Shown here: piece after piece, positions 1-7,891 of the stretch
Layout: every line of letters starts with the position of its first letter
How positions within the stretch are numbered: the stretch's first letter is position 1
Origin: an uncultured Christensenellaceae bacterium
Lineage (GTDB): Bacteria; Bacillota; Clostridia; Christensenellales; Borkfalkiaceae
Direction: 5' to 3'
DNA length: 64,000 bases
Assembly: GCA_910586825.1 (NCBI GenBank)
Contig: CAJUJF010000010.1
Span: forward strand, 1 to 64,000
Notes under the pieces: model-generated
The model's database searches: none
What the model was told of the DNA's origin: nothing
The model's input: only the letters and a program-made list of their open reading frames with translations
Program-made: the position numbers and the translations under genes

Positions 1-55
1 GAGCACTTGACTTTTAATCAAGGTGTCCCGAGTTCGAATCTCGGATGGACCACCA
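1..55 (+). tRNA. tRNA-Lys(UUU), 3' part
   Basis: The window begins inside a tRNA. The anticodon stem (6-10 with 18-22) closes a seven-base loop CTTTTAA, so the anticodon at 13-15 is TTT. The T arm (28-44, loop TTCGAAT), the 3' acceptor strand (45-51), discriminator A and an encoded CCA (53-55) are all present. The 5' acceptor strand and D arm lie outside the window. Confidence 0.93.
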
Positions 56-59
56 CCGC

Positions 60-135
60 GCAGCTTTAGCTCAGTTGGTAGAGCAAATGACTCTTAATCA
101 TTGGGCCCAGGGTTCGAGTCCCTGAAGCTGCACCA
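60..135 (+). tRNA. tRNA-Lys(CUU)
   Basis: A complete cloverleaf. The acceptor GCAGCTT pairs with AAGCTGC, the D loop contains the usual AGTTGGTAGA, and the anticodon loop CTCTTAA gives anticodon CTT. The T arm has loop TTCGAGT, and CCA is encoded at 133-135. It lies 4 bases after the preceding tRNA-Lys(UUU), so both are probably processed from one transcript. Together they read both lysine codons. Confidence 0.96.
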
Positions 136-250
136 AACGCAACCTTATTCGAATTCCGAACAGGGTTGTGTTTTTCTTTGCAAAAAACCGCAGAATGTTT
201 TTCGGGGTCTTCATTTCCCCCGTTCCCGCCATACAAATTTTACGCAAAAC

Positions 251-279
251 AAAAAAGAGGCGTTTCCGCCTCTTTTTTT
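251..279. terminator. Bidirectional intrinsic terminator
   Basis: The stem GAGGCG/CGCCTC (257-262 with 267-272) has an A-run on the left and a T-run on the right, so it works in both directions. It sits between the tRNA pair on the plus strand and the convergent transglutaminase-like gene, and can end both transcripts. Confidence 0.85.
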
Positions 280-287
280 ACTGACGA

Positions 288-3200
288 TCAGTTCGTTTTG
301 CTTTTACGCTTGATCAGAACCACCGCGACAGCCGTCGCCCCAAGGGCAACAACAATCCCGCCGGCAATCAGGCAAGCGACCAAAACCGTGTTGTCCGAAG
401 GCTCGTCGAGCACGGGGATCACAAGCGTCTCGCTGGGAGCGACAACGCTTGTTTCTCCCTTCGTCGAAACCGTTACTTTGCTCGGCACGATAATCTCGTC
501 GCCTCTGTCTTCGAGACGCTGTACCGCCGCTTTGGCAATGTACTGGATCTCCACTTCGTTGTTGCCCGCCAAGTCGCTGTAAGACAGTTTGAGCTTGCCG
601 TTGGAAATTTTGTCGGTAACGTCAACGTGGTTGAGCGTCACTTTGTAGATCTGATAACCGTCGTCGGGTTTGATCGTACAAGTATACTCGCCGCCGACGC
701 CAACCTGCTTGATCATGCCGTCCGCCTTGTTGAGCTTACCACCCTTCCCTTCGATGCTGGTGTATACCGTCTTTTCCGGCGAAGCTTTGTCGGCATCCAC
801 TACCGCGACCATATATGGCGAAAAGCTCGTAACGGTCGCAACGATACCGAATTGTGTTACAACGCAGGGAATTTCTTCGATAATGTACTCGTCGCCCTGA
901 ATGTGTTTGCGGTGGAACAACTTGAAAGTAACGCCCGCATCATTCGGTCCGTACCCTTCGGGGAAACCGAGCGCAATCTTGACATAACTGCCGTCGGAAA
1001 TCGTAGGGTATTTATTGCAGATCTGCAATTTGATATCGTATGTTTCGCTCGTCTTGATATCGTCTTTTTTGATGTTGATCCCGTCGTGATTGTCGATCTC
1101 ATCGAACATCGCGTTTTCGGTATCTTTATTCACGCTATCCACGACAAGCATCATCTGGCTTCTCTCGTTTTCGGAGAAGGTACTGTTGCCGCCCTCGTCT
1201 TTGAAATCCATATCCGACAAGTCGGAATTCGCGACCAACGTCGGCTGAGCGCAGCAATCGATCCAAAGTCTTCCGTCGTAATTGAACCGTGCCGGACAAG
1301 CCAGAAAAGGTCTGCCGAAATTATAATACACCGAATTAGGGATCTTATTCGACATCTTGGTAACTTCTTCGCCGTTCACAATGGTCGTGAGCTCTTTCGA
1401 CGAGCCGACGTTCGAGAACACGAACGTGTACCCTTGCATGTTATGTTCGTACATAAGGCTGGGACAGAATTTGAATCTCAACGTTTTTTTGTCCGACAAA
1501 AGCTCTATAATCGTTCCCTTTTCATCCAACGGAATGAATTTGGCATAATCCTTCGTATTGGAACGCTGCGTTACAAAAGCAACTTCGATCGGCTTATTCG
1601 GATCAAGAACGTGAAGCTCTTCGTTATACGTGATATGCATATCGTACGCCAATCTCTCCGCCATCGTCACCTTATCGGTAACGTGGGGATCGCGCATATT
1701 GTCGTTAATGTGAATCGTTGCCTGATGACTCGGCGACGTTATCGAAACAAAAGGAGGAGGCGTATACGTTCCGTAAGCCTCGTTCTGGAATACCTCGCCG
1801 ATCGCCATCATATTGTCTTCGACTTCCGTCTTTGCACTGAAAAACATGTTGACCGTCGTAGACACCGCATTTTCCATCACGGGGTCTTTATCCACGTCCG
1901 GCGCGACTTCCGAAACCGCATATTGCGAATACAACACGCTCGTGTTGCTGTACATCTTCGTCTCGTAACCGCTGTCTATGACGAGCTGATCCGGCTGTCC
2001 CGTGGCTTTGTCGACGTACTCCTTGTAAGCGTTCAGATCTTTCCAACTATCCCAGACCAACTTACCGGATTTATAGTATCCGTTGCGGAATACAATGCGG
2101 AGACCGTCCTCTTCTAAAAGCTTTTTCGCGCTCTTTCCATTATAACTGATCGATTCCCACGTATCCATCAAAGGATTGCCGTAGTCGTCCGTTCTGCCTG
2201 TTTCCCGATATTCTGCCGACAGTTTCAATCCGTCGACTTCGCTCGAACCGCCGTAATTATACGCGGAGAGTTCGGGATAGGTCAGTTTATAGCCGGATGA
2301 GGAGATAACGCCGTCGGAAACGTGGATCCGCCCATCCGAATACGCGTTGAGCGCCATGTACTTTTGTTTGTTCGCCGCAGAACTGTTCCACGTAACGTCT
2401 ACCGAATACCAATCTCCCTCCCCCTCGTTTCCGTCGCGTTTCGCAATCGAAACCTGAGAAGCCGAATCTGCGGGATCGGCAAGCCAGATATAATTCCACA
2501 TGTGATAAACGTTTCCGCCGGAATCTCTGCCGGTTTCGTCTTTCTGGTTGCTGTAACCGTTTACGGTAATGCAAGGGATTCCGAGACGGTCCATTACGAC
2601 CTTGAACGCAGTCGAGAATCCGCCGCAAACCGCTTTTTCCGAAACAAGCCCGCCGTAAGGCGTATTGATATGCGCCGAAGCAACGTAGTCCGAAGCGTTC
2701 ATGTTGTCGTATGCAACGTAATCGTATTCGGTATTTTCGGCAAGGTATTTGTTCACGTATTTCGCTTTCGCAATATCGCTGTCGGTATAATAGAGGTCTT
2801 TGCTCGCGGCTTCAACCGCATCCGCCGCGATTTTGTTGATCTTGGCGTTGAAATCATTGATCGCCTTACTGACCTCCTGCTCATTGGAAAAACTGTTGTC
2901 GCGATACAGGTTCGCCTCCCGACCGCTGTCTATGTAAGCCTTATAGACTCCGTTCGACCGTCCGACGCTGATCGTCAACTTATAAAAATCGATATAAAAG
3001 AGTTCGGGGTGATCGGTCAGGAACGCGTCGCGCGCCGCGCTGAACGCTTTGGGTACGCTCAGGTCGGTGCCGTCCACATAACCTTTGATCTGCGCCGTCG
3101 TTGCAACCGACTCGGGAATGAGATATTCTACGCGTCCGTCTTTGAAGTCTCCGTTCGCGTAGATATCCGATAAGGCGTTATAGAATTTTTTCGCAAGGGT

Positions 3201-3395
3201 ATACTCTTCTTTTTCTCCGTCCTTGCCTTCCAATGTAAGATTGTCGTAAAAATACGTCGTTGCAATGGTCGGATCGTTCTTGATCTCGTCCGCCAAAACC
3301 GAGCGGTTTCCGATGTACTGCAAGCCGGAGCACAGAGACAGCGCATAAGTCGCAAATATGCCCAACGCTACAATACGCTTTGTCGATTTCTTCAT
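288..3395 (-). CDS. Secreted, membrane-anchored transglutaminase-like protein
   Basis: A 1035-residue surface protein. The N-terminus has a basic stretch and hydrophobic segment typical of a signal peptide, and the C-terminus has one transmembrane helix followed by a short basic tail (KRKSKTN). The region around residues 220-335 carries a transglutaminase-like Cys-His-Asp set: Cys257 in AVCGGFS, His298 in YHMWNY and an Asp in SVDVTW. Family members are cysteine proteases, peptide cyclases or wall-linked transferases, so the substrate cannot be named. A C-terminal region near residues 900-975 looks like a bacterial surface repeat (GGEYTCTIKPDDGYQI). The start is the ATG at 3395, preceded by GGAGG with 5-base spacing; the upstream in-frame TTG lies inside that ribosome site. 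It is monocistronic, with its own promoter and terminator. Confidence 0.8.
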   Translation of the reverse strand: MKKSTKRIVALGIFATYALSLCSGLQYIGNRSVLADEIKNDPTIATTYFYDNLTLEGKDGEKEEYTLAKKFYNALSDIYANGDFKDGRVEYLIPESVATTAQIKGYVDGTDLSVPKAFSAARDAFLTDHPELFYIDFYKLTISVGRSNGVYKAYIDSGREANLYRDNSFSNEQEVSKAINDFNAKINKIAADAVEAASKDLYYTDSDIAKAKYVNKYLAENTEYDYVAYDNMNASDYVASAHINTPYGGLVSEKAVCGGFSTAFKVVMDRLGIPCITVNGYSNQKDETGRDSGGNVYHMWNYIWLADPADSASQVSIAKRDGNEGEGDWYSVDVTWNSSAANKQKYMALNAYSDGRIHVSDGVISSSGYKLTYPELSAYNYGGSSEVDGLKLSAEYRETGRTDDYGNPLMDTWESISYNGKSAKKLLEEDGLRIVFRNGYYKSGKLVWDSWKDLNAYKEYVDKATGQPDQLVIDSGYETKMYSNTSVLYSQYAVSEVAPDVDKDPVMENAVSTTVNMFFSAKTEVEDNMMAIGEVFQNEAYGTYTPPPFVSITSPSHQATIHINDNMRDPHVTDKVTMAERLAYDMHITYNEELHVLDPNKPIEVAFVTQRSNTKDYAKFIPLDEKGTIIELLSDKKTLRFKFCPSLMYEHNMQGYTFVFSNVGSSKELTTIVNGEEVTKMSNKIPNSVYYNFGRPFLACPARFNYDGRLWIDCCAQPTLVANSDLSDMDFKDEGGNSTFSENERSQMMLVVDSVNKDTENAMFDEIDNHDGINIKKDDIKTSETYDIKLQICNKYPTISDGSYVKIALGFPEGYGPNDAGVTFKLFHRKHIQGDEYIIEEIPCVVTQFGIVATVTSFSPYMVAVVDADKASPEKTVYTSIEGKGGKLNKADGMIKQVGVGGEYTCTIKPDDGYQIYKVTLNHVDVTDKISNGKLKLSYSDLAGNNEVEIQYIAKAAVQRLEDRGDEIIVPSKVTVSTKGETSVVAPSETLVIPVLDEPSDNTVLVACLIAGGIVVALGATAVAVVLIKRKSKTN

Positions 3396-3443
3396 AGAAT
3401 CCTCCAAGAAATATTGGTCGTTACGTGTAATGTGATCCTATAT

Positions 3444-3456
3444 TTTACACTGTAAA
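3444..3456. promoter_or_regulatory. Palindrome at the start site of the transglutaminase-like gene
   Basis: TTTACA-C-TGTAAA is a perfect 6-1-6 inverted repeat. It begins 2 bases downstream of the -10 element of the minus-strand promoter, so it covers the expected start of transcription. The position suits a repressor operator. No regulator is identified. Confidence 0.35.
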
Positions 3457-3458
3457 TG

Positions 3459-3486
3459 ATTATAGCCCTTACGTTGCCTTTGTCAA
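3459..3486 (-). promoter_or_regulatory. Sigma-A type promoter
   Basis: On the minus strand, TTGACA (3481-3486) is followed after 16 bases by TATAAT (3459-3464). It lies about 60 bases upstream of the start codon at 3395. Both hexamers match the consensus exactly. Confidence 0.85.
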
Positions 3487-3533
3487 GCATTTTGACGGAA
3501 TTTTTCCATTTTAACCCGCCGACGCCCCCTTTT

Positions 3534-3559
3534 TTGCAACAAATTTAAATATGTTGCAA
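3534..3559. repeat. Inverted repeat, 8-10-8
   Basis: TTGCAACA and TGTTGCAA are perfect complements separated by ten A/T bases. The site lies about 48 bases upstream of the -35 element of the transglutaminase-like gene, in otherwise gene-free DNA. It could be a protein-binding site. Confidence 0.35.
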
Positions 3560-3647
3560 TGAATTTCGGCTGATATTTACTGTGCATTTGCTCTCGTAAC
3601 CCGTGTTTATTCTTCGCCCTGCCGTTTTCATGCGTTATTATCATACA

Positions 3648-3714
3648 GCGAAACGGTAAAATCGGTTACAATCGGCGAACGCCGTAAATCTGCAAGCGAA
3701 ACTTACCGTTTCGC
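3648..3714. repeat. Nested inverted repeat (cruciform-like)
   Basis: A perfect 12-bp outer arm (GCGAAACGGTAA at 3648-3659, its complement at 3703-3714) encloses an inner hairpin CGGC-GAAC-GCCG (3674-3684). There is no T-run, so this is not a simple terminator. It abuts the 3' end of the xylulokinase remnant and may be what is left of its 3' region or of a small repeat element. Confidence 0.4.
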
Positions 3715-3719
3715 GCCGA

Positions 3720-3893
3720 TCAGCGCCAAATTTCTTTTAAGGAAAGATAGAGTCTGCGGAATATACGATATTTTTCTGCACATCTCTTTTTGAGTTCCGC
3801 CTCCGGCAAAATCCGTTACAGAATCTTTACAAGCCGTTTCGCCTGTTCTACGCTTTCGTACTCGCCCGCACCGACCATGACGAGAATCGCCTC
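3720..3893 (-). pseudogene. Xylulokinase (FGGY kinase) 3' remnant
   Basis: One reading frame gives a fragment of 57 codons resembling the C-terminus of xylulokinase: EAILVMVGAGEYESVEQAKR, then, after an in-frame TAA, ILPEAELKKRCAEKYRIFRR and LYLSLKEIW. The pattern of a GAG motif followed by an EKYRIFR-LY-LKE helix is characteristic of xylulose kinases. Everything upstream (above 3895) is A-rich and does not continue the kinase, and the fragment carries an internal stop, so the gene is dead. It implies a lost xylose pathway gene in a genome that still has an arabinofuranosidase (16589-18979). The homology is judged by eye. Confidence 0.6.
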
Positions 3894-3954
3894 GGTTTTT
3901 CTTTTTTTTGATTTTCAAGTGTATGTGTTCAGTTGCTTATTTTTACATTCTCTT

Positions 3955-4164
3955 TCAGCCCTCCTTGTCAAGTTTTATAGGTTTTTTCCATAGCTCTTCC
4001 GCCCAATATTTCGGCGGCATTTCCACTTTTTCTCCGTCTATTTCCGCTTCGCATAATAAGTACAATCGAGATATTTCAAGACAATTATGAATCCCTGAAT
4101 ACCACAACGCGATCTCCGCAATATCATACTCATACAGTTCCCCGTAATTGTATTGACATTCCAC
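3955..4164 (-). CDS. Small hypothetical ORF, possibly a gene remnant
   Basis: A 69-codon frame with protein-like composition: acidic N-terminal half, aromatic residues, and a tail MPPKYWAEELWKKP. The only start in frame is a GTG with no ribosome site. The frame stays open for about ten codons upstream before a stop, again without ATG. That suggests the 5' end of an older gene has been lost. I do not recognise the family. It lies beside the dead xylulokinase in a decayed stretch. Confidence 0.35.
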   Translation of the reverse strand: MECQYNYGELYEYDIAEIALWYSGIHNCLEISRLYLLCEAEIDGEKVEMPPKYWAEELWKKPIKLDKEG

Positions 4165-4747
4165 CGTATTTTTCGATTCTATCGCATCACTCTTTCGATG
4201 TGAGCATTTTTACCTCTGTTTATATTATACATCAATTACAGTTGCAATATTGAAGCTTGTGCTGATAGATTCAACAACTATAATTGCATTTTATAAATAA
4301 GTATGCCAATTTCAATATTATTTCCGTTTCTTCAAAGATTCGTTATCTGATTGTGAGCTGTAAATCGCACGCCCGAACACAGGATCGTCTACATTCGGGC
4401 GTTTTCTCTTTTCCTTACAAAGTTTCTATTTGCGAGTTTACGATTGAAAATTTTCTTTCGCTTCCTGCATCACACGAACGCAAGCTGATAGTCCATATTA
4501 TGAATTTCGGACGTAAATTCCCGTTTATAGACAAGGACGTGCCCTACCTTTTCGACGTTTGCAGTTGTTTGCAAATGTATGCAATTAGGGCAGAATTAGG
4601 ACGTTTTAGAGAGTAGGCGGCAACGGAGTAACCCTACCTATAAAACTGTCTTATTTTATGCCCAAAAAAGTCTGCAATTCGTATGCATTTGTACCTTAAC
4701 TACTTCCTTAAAATTTAACAACATCTACATTTAGTAGTAAAATACAA
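4165..4747. other. AT-rich stretch without a recognisable gene
   Basis: Between the small ORF and the tRNA-Thr terminator I find no frame with a credible start and ribosome site. A 110-codon plus-strand frame (4284-4616) has no family resemblance and no Shine-Dalgarno site. The only structure is the terminator-like hairpin at 4370-4412. Composition is clearly richer in A/T than the flanking genes. Confidence 0.5.
4370..4412 (+). terminator. Terminator-like hairpin in gene-free DNA
   Basis: CGCCCGAA (4370-4377) pairs perfectly with TTCGGGCG (4394-4401) over a 16-base loop and is followed by a T-rich run. No plus-strand gene precedes it, so it may be an orphan terminator of a lost gene. Confidence 0.4.
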
Positions 4748-4774
4748 GAAAAAACCACCATATCCGGTGGTTTT
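4748..4774 (-). terminator. Terminator of tRNA-Thr
   Basis: On the minus strand the stem CCACC/GGTGG (extended by A-T pairs) is followed by a run of T, directly downstream of the tRNA-Thr gene. Confidence 0.75.
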
Positions 4775-4777
4775 CTG

Positions 4778-4853
<76 letters not shown>

Positions 4854-5048
4854 ATAACCCGAAATCGACTTACAAAACAAATTGGATTTTATCTTGTTCC
4901 GACTCGCCAAAGCTTCGCTTGACGCTTTATTAGTATATTAAAAACGCCGAACGAAGTCAAGCGATATCGCGGCTTTTTCGCGAAATTTTTATCGGAAATT
5001 CCGTGCGCCGTTCAATAATTTCGCCGCCAAAGAATATACTAATAGGAA

Positions 5049-6095
5049 ATGAAACGAATTTTATTTTGCGGCGGCGGAAGCGCGGGTCACGTCGTTCCGA
5101 ATCTCGCCCTGATGAACGAACTCCGATACACGCACCGTATTTCTTATATGGGAACGGGCGGAATCGAGCATACGCTCGTGGGAAAAGCGGGTTTCCCCTT
5201 TTTTCGTGTGGAATGTCCCAAACTGCGGCGCGCATTCACGCCGGAAAATCTGAAAATTCCGTTTAAACTCAAACGGGCGGAAAAAGAAGCTTTGGCGATT
5301 CTGAAAAAAGAAAAACCAGACCTCGTGTTTTCAAAGGGAGGTTTTGCGAGCTATCCCGCCGTATGGGCGGCGCATAAACTGAAAATTCCCGTCATCACGC
5401 ATGAAAGCGATCTTTCGCCCGGACTTTGCACCAAGTTGATCGCAAAAAAATGCCGCTATGTGTTGACCTCTTTCCCCGAAACGGCAAAGAAGTTCCGCAA
5501 CGGAAAATGCGCGGGATCCCCTATCCGTCGTGAAATTCTATGCGGAGAAAAATCGCGTTCTCTGAAAAAATTCGGTTTCACGGGTTCTTTGCCCGTACTT
5601 CTCGTGCTTGGCGGAGGAAGCGGAAGCAAAACCGTTAACGACGCGTTGCGCCGCCGCTTGCCGGAATTATTGAAGAAATTCAACATCCTGCATCTGTGCG
5701 GAAAAGACAATCTTATGGAAAATCCGCCGGAAGGCTATGTGCAACGCGAGTACGAATCGGATATGGGAAGCGCTTACGCTTGCGCGGATCTCGTCCTCTC
5801 CCGTGCCGGAAGCAACACGGTATTCGAGCTTCTCGCGCTCAAAAAGCCCGCGTTGCTCGTTCCGCTCGAACGCGCGTCCCGCGGCGACCAACTTGAAAAC
5901 GCACTCTATTTCGAACGCAAAGGACTTTGCGCGGTACTTCGCGAAGACATGCTCGACACTCTTCCCGACGCGCTCGAAGCCGCGTATGGCAACGCCGCGC
6001 TGAAAAGAGCGCTGTCGGAATCGGAAATCAAGAGCGGTACGCCGGAAATATTAGAACTCATTCGGGACACCTTACCAGACGGCGCGAGCGGATAG
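5049..6095 (+). CDS. murG: MurG-family UDP-GlcNAc transferase
   Basis: A 348-residue GT28 glycosyltransferase. The N-terminal domain has GGGSAGHVVPN (residues 8-18), the lipid-acceptor loop, and HESDLSPG. The C-terminal domain has GGGSGSKTVN and the donor-binding segment SRAGSNTVFELLALKKP with RGDQLENA. In the pathway MurG adds GlcNAc to undecaprenyl-PP-MurNAc-pentapeptide (lipid I) to make lipid II at the inner membrane face. The HESD and SRAGSN forms fit the second MurG type found outside the dcw cluster in many Clostridia, so it may be a paralogue rather than the only MurG. The ribosome site is weak (AGGA almost touching the ATG). Its last 190 bp overlap the convergent yunB frame. Confidence 0.85.
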   Translation: MKRILFCGGGSAGHVVPNLALMNELRYTHRISYMGTGGIEHTLVGKAGFPFFRVECPKLRRAFTPENLKIPFKLKRAEKEALAILKKEKPDLVFSKGGFASYPAVWAAHKLKIPVITHESDLSPGLCTKLIAKKCRYVLTSFPETAKKFRNGKCAGSPIRREILCGEKSRSLKKFGFTGSLPVLLVLGGGSGSKTVNDALRRRLPELLKKFNILHLCGKDNLMENPPEGYVQREYESDMGSAYACADLVLSRAGSNTVFELLALKKPALLVPLERASRGDQLENALYFERKGLCAVLREDMLDTLPDALEAAYGNAALKRALSESEIKSGTPEILELIRDTLPDGASG

Positions 6096-6739
6096 CCGTT
6101 TCCGAAAATATCCGCTTGCAGATACGTATCGGGAACTTTTCCGAGCAATACGCTTTCGCAGATAAGCACTTCCGTCAACGATGCGAAATTGCTCGTGCCC
6201 GACGGCATGACGATCGAAATATCCGCAACGATTTCAAGATAGATCGAATGTTTGGTCTGATTGATCCCCGCCGACTCGAACGAAGAAACAAACCGGCAAG
6301 CGACGTTGGAAATCGGAATGATCTTGACGTGAATTTTCGGTCCGAAACCCGCCCAGGCTTCCACGCCCGTCAGCGCGCCGAGCGGGATCTCGATTCCTCC
6401 TTCGCTCATCGTCTGTAAATTCTGCTGAGACATATACGCGGTATCGCGGGCAATGCGGTTAATCTGCAAAGAATTGGAAGTGATGGCGAGAATATTTCCG
6501 ACTTCGTCGCGTTCGACGGCAACCAGATCTTCATAGCGGATATGGTCGGAAAGCGTATAGTAAATGGCATCGTTCACGGCGACGGTCGTGATCGACCGCA
6601 TGCTCGACTCTGCGATCGACTTCAATACGCCCGTGATATTCCGCTGAACGAACACGACGATGCCTATCAGAAAAAAAGCGACGACCACGGTCACGATTCT
6701 TCTGCGCAGTTTGGTCGCCTTGCTTACATAACGCTTCAC
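5906..6739 (-). CDS. yunB: Sporulation protein YunB
   Basis: A 277-residue protein with one N-terminal transmembrane helix (about residues 13-30). It has the YunB pattern: AVNDAIYYTL, a DLVAVERDEVGNI segment, EIPLGALTG, GPKIHVKIIPI, FESAGINQTKHSIYLEI and GKVPDTYLQ. YunB is a forespore-expressed membrane protein needed for normal sporulation. The start is a GTG with no clear ribosome site. After the conserved VPDTYL the frame runs about 75 more residues, Ser-rich, entirely antisense to the 3' end of the MurG gene. This tail is probably not conserved and may reflect loss of an earlier stop. It is the last gene of the uppP-side group. Confidence 0.82.
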   Translation of the reverse strand: MKRYVSKATKLRRRIVTVVVAFFLIGIVVFVQRNITGVLKSIAESSMRSITTVAVNDAIYYTLSDHIRYEDLVAVERDEVGNILAITSNSLQINRIARDTAYMSQQNLQTMSEGGIEIPLGALTGVEAWAGFGPKIHVKIIPISNVACRFVSSFESAGINQTKHSIYLEIVADISIVMPSGTSNFASLTEVLICESVLLGKVPDTYLQADIFGNGYPLAPSGKVSRMSSNISGVPLLISDSDSALFSAALPYAASSASGRVSSMSSRSTAQSPLRSK

Positions 6740-6789
6740 GCCATTATTTTATGCGCCCGAACAAGCGGTTATGAAAGATTGTCCGATAC

Positions 6790-6822
6790 GGAAAACGCGG
6801 ACGGGATCCCCCGTCCGCGTTC
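6790..6822 (-). terminator. Hairpin between the YjzC-like gene and yunB
   Basis: A perfect 12-bp stem (6794-6805 with 6810-6821, loop ATCC). On the minus strand it is followed by only TTTTC. It lies 20 bases past the small gene's stop and may attenuate rather than block transcription into yunB. Confidence 0.55.
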
Positions 6823-6842
6823 TTTTCGGTTGTAACTTCCCC

Positions 6843-6995
6843 TCACAATTCCGATTCGTAATGGCAGTCGGAATACTGCGTAGGAGGCATGGTCTCGCCC
6901 TCGCCCACATAGATGGTATTGATGACGTTGCCGTGTCCGTCGATTACTTTGTACGATCCCGTTTTCGGGCATACGTCGCCGCAATGCAATTTCAT
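6843..6995 (-). CDS. YjzC-like 50-residue protein
   Basis: A small gene below usual ORF length cut-offs. It starts ATG at 6995 behind an excellent ribosome site (GGAGG, 6-base spacing) and encodes 50 residues containing CGDVCPKTGSYKV and VGEGETMPPTQ, with His and three Cys. The layout, a short 'C-P-x-T/N-G-x-Y' start followed by a 'G-E-x-x-P' segment, resembles the YjzC family of small proteins of unknown function. The spacing to uppP (53 bases) fits co-transcription. The assignment is by pattern only. Confidence 0.6.
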   Translation of the reverse strand: MKLHCGDVCPKTGSYKVIDGHGNVINTIYVGEGETMPPTQYSDCHYESEL

Positions 6996-7048
6996 GATTC
7001 ACCTCCGTTATCCGCAGTATGCGTCGCAACGGAAAAATTATACCCCGA

Positions 7049-7879
7049 TCAATACGGAACAGCCGAAATCGCGTCCAGCCAAAAACAGGTAAGCGATAAA
7101 ATCACGAGATAGCATGCAAACCACTTGTAATTACCCTTCCCGATCACTTTCAGCATAACGCCGATCGCCAAAAAGCCGAAGAACGCTGCAAACGCAACGC
7201 CGAACAGCATTCCGACGATTTCATTGAAGCCGAACGCGATCGCAACGCCTTCGGACGGAAATACCGCGTCTTTCATTCCGACGGCGAACCCGCCCAGAAT
7301 GACGGGGATACTCATCAAAAAAGAAAATTTCGCAAGCTTTTCGGGCTTGGCGCCCGCAAAAGTACCGGCGGCGATCGTCGAACCGCTGCGGGAAATACCC
7401 GGAAAGAGCGCAACCGCCTGCGCAATGCCCATTGCCGCGGTGTTGCCCCAATTCAAATCGAAATGCCTCTTTCTGCGTTTGGCGGCAAACTCGGTCGAAA
7501 GCAACAAAAGCGCGGTCACGGCGAAACATACGGACAAATACAACAGTCCGTCCGCGCCAGCAAACAAGGCGTCGATCTGCGAATGAAAGATCAAGCCCAC
7601 GACCGCCGCGGGGACCGTCGCGACGACGAGCATCAACAACGTGCGGAACGGTTTTTTGAATAACGCGACAATATCGCGCCGGAACACGATACAGACGGAG
7701 AGCAGCGTGCCGAGGTGCAACATGAGATTGACGAGCGTCATGCTGCCGCCCGTGAGATCGAAGCCCAAAAGCCGCTGTAAAAGCGATAGATGCCCGCTAG
7801 AAGAAACGGGCAGGAACTCCGTGAGTCCCTGCACCGTACCAAGTAAAGATGATTTCCAGATAGCTTCCCAAAGCGTCAT
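7049..7879 (-). CDS. uppP: Undecaprenyl-diphosphatase UppP (BacA)
   Basis: A 276-residue polytopic membrane enzyme that dephosphorylates undecaprenyl-PP to recycle the wall-lipid carrier, and can give bacitracin resistance. The two active-site motifs are clear: EFLPVSSSGH at residues 21-30 and FPGISRSGST near 160. Length matches the family. It lies 12 bases downstream of the foldase-like lipoprotein gene and is probably in its operon. With the MurG-family gene and yunB it makes an envelope-themed group. Confidence 0.95.
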   Translation of the reverse strand: MTLWEAIWKSSLLGTVQGLTEFLPVSSSGHLSLLQRLLGFDLTGGSMTLVNLMLHLGTLLSVCIVFRRDIVALFKKPFRTLLMLVVATVPAAVVGLIFHSQIDALFAGADGLLYLSVCFAVTALLLLSTEFAAKRRKRHFDLNWGNTAAMGIAQAVALFPGISRSGSTIAAGTFAGAKPEKLAKFSFLMSIPVILGGFAVGMKDAVFPSEGVAIAFGFNEIVGMLFGVAFAAFFGFLAIGVMLKVIGKGNYKWFACYLVILSLTCFWLDAISAVPY

Positions 7880-7891
7880 GCCAACTCCGAA

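Noticed and set aside
627..2117. 496-codon plus-strand frame opposite the transglutaminase-like gene
   Set aside because: Antisense shadow of a gene with clear signal peptide, catalytic motifs and ribosome site on the other strand.
4284..4616. 110-codon plus-strand frame in the gene-poor stretch
   Set aside because: No ribosome site, no recognisable sequence, and it spans a terminator-like hairpin.
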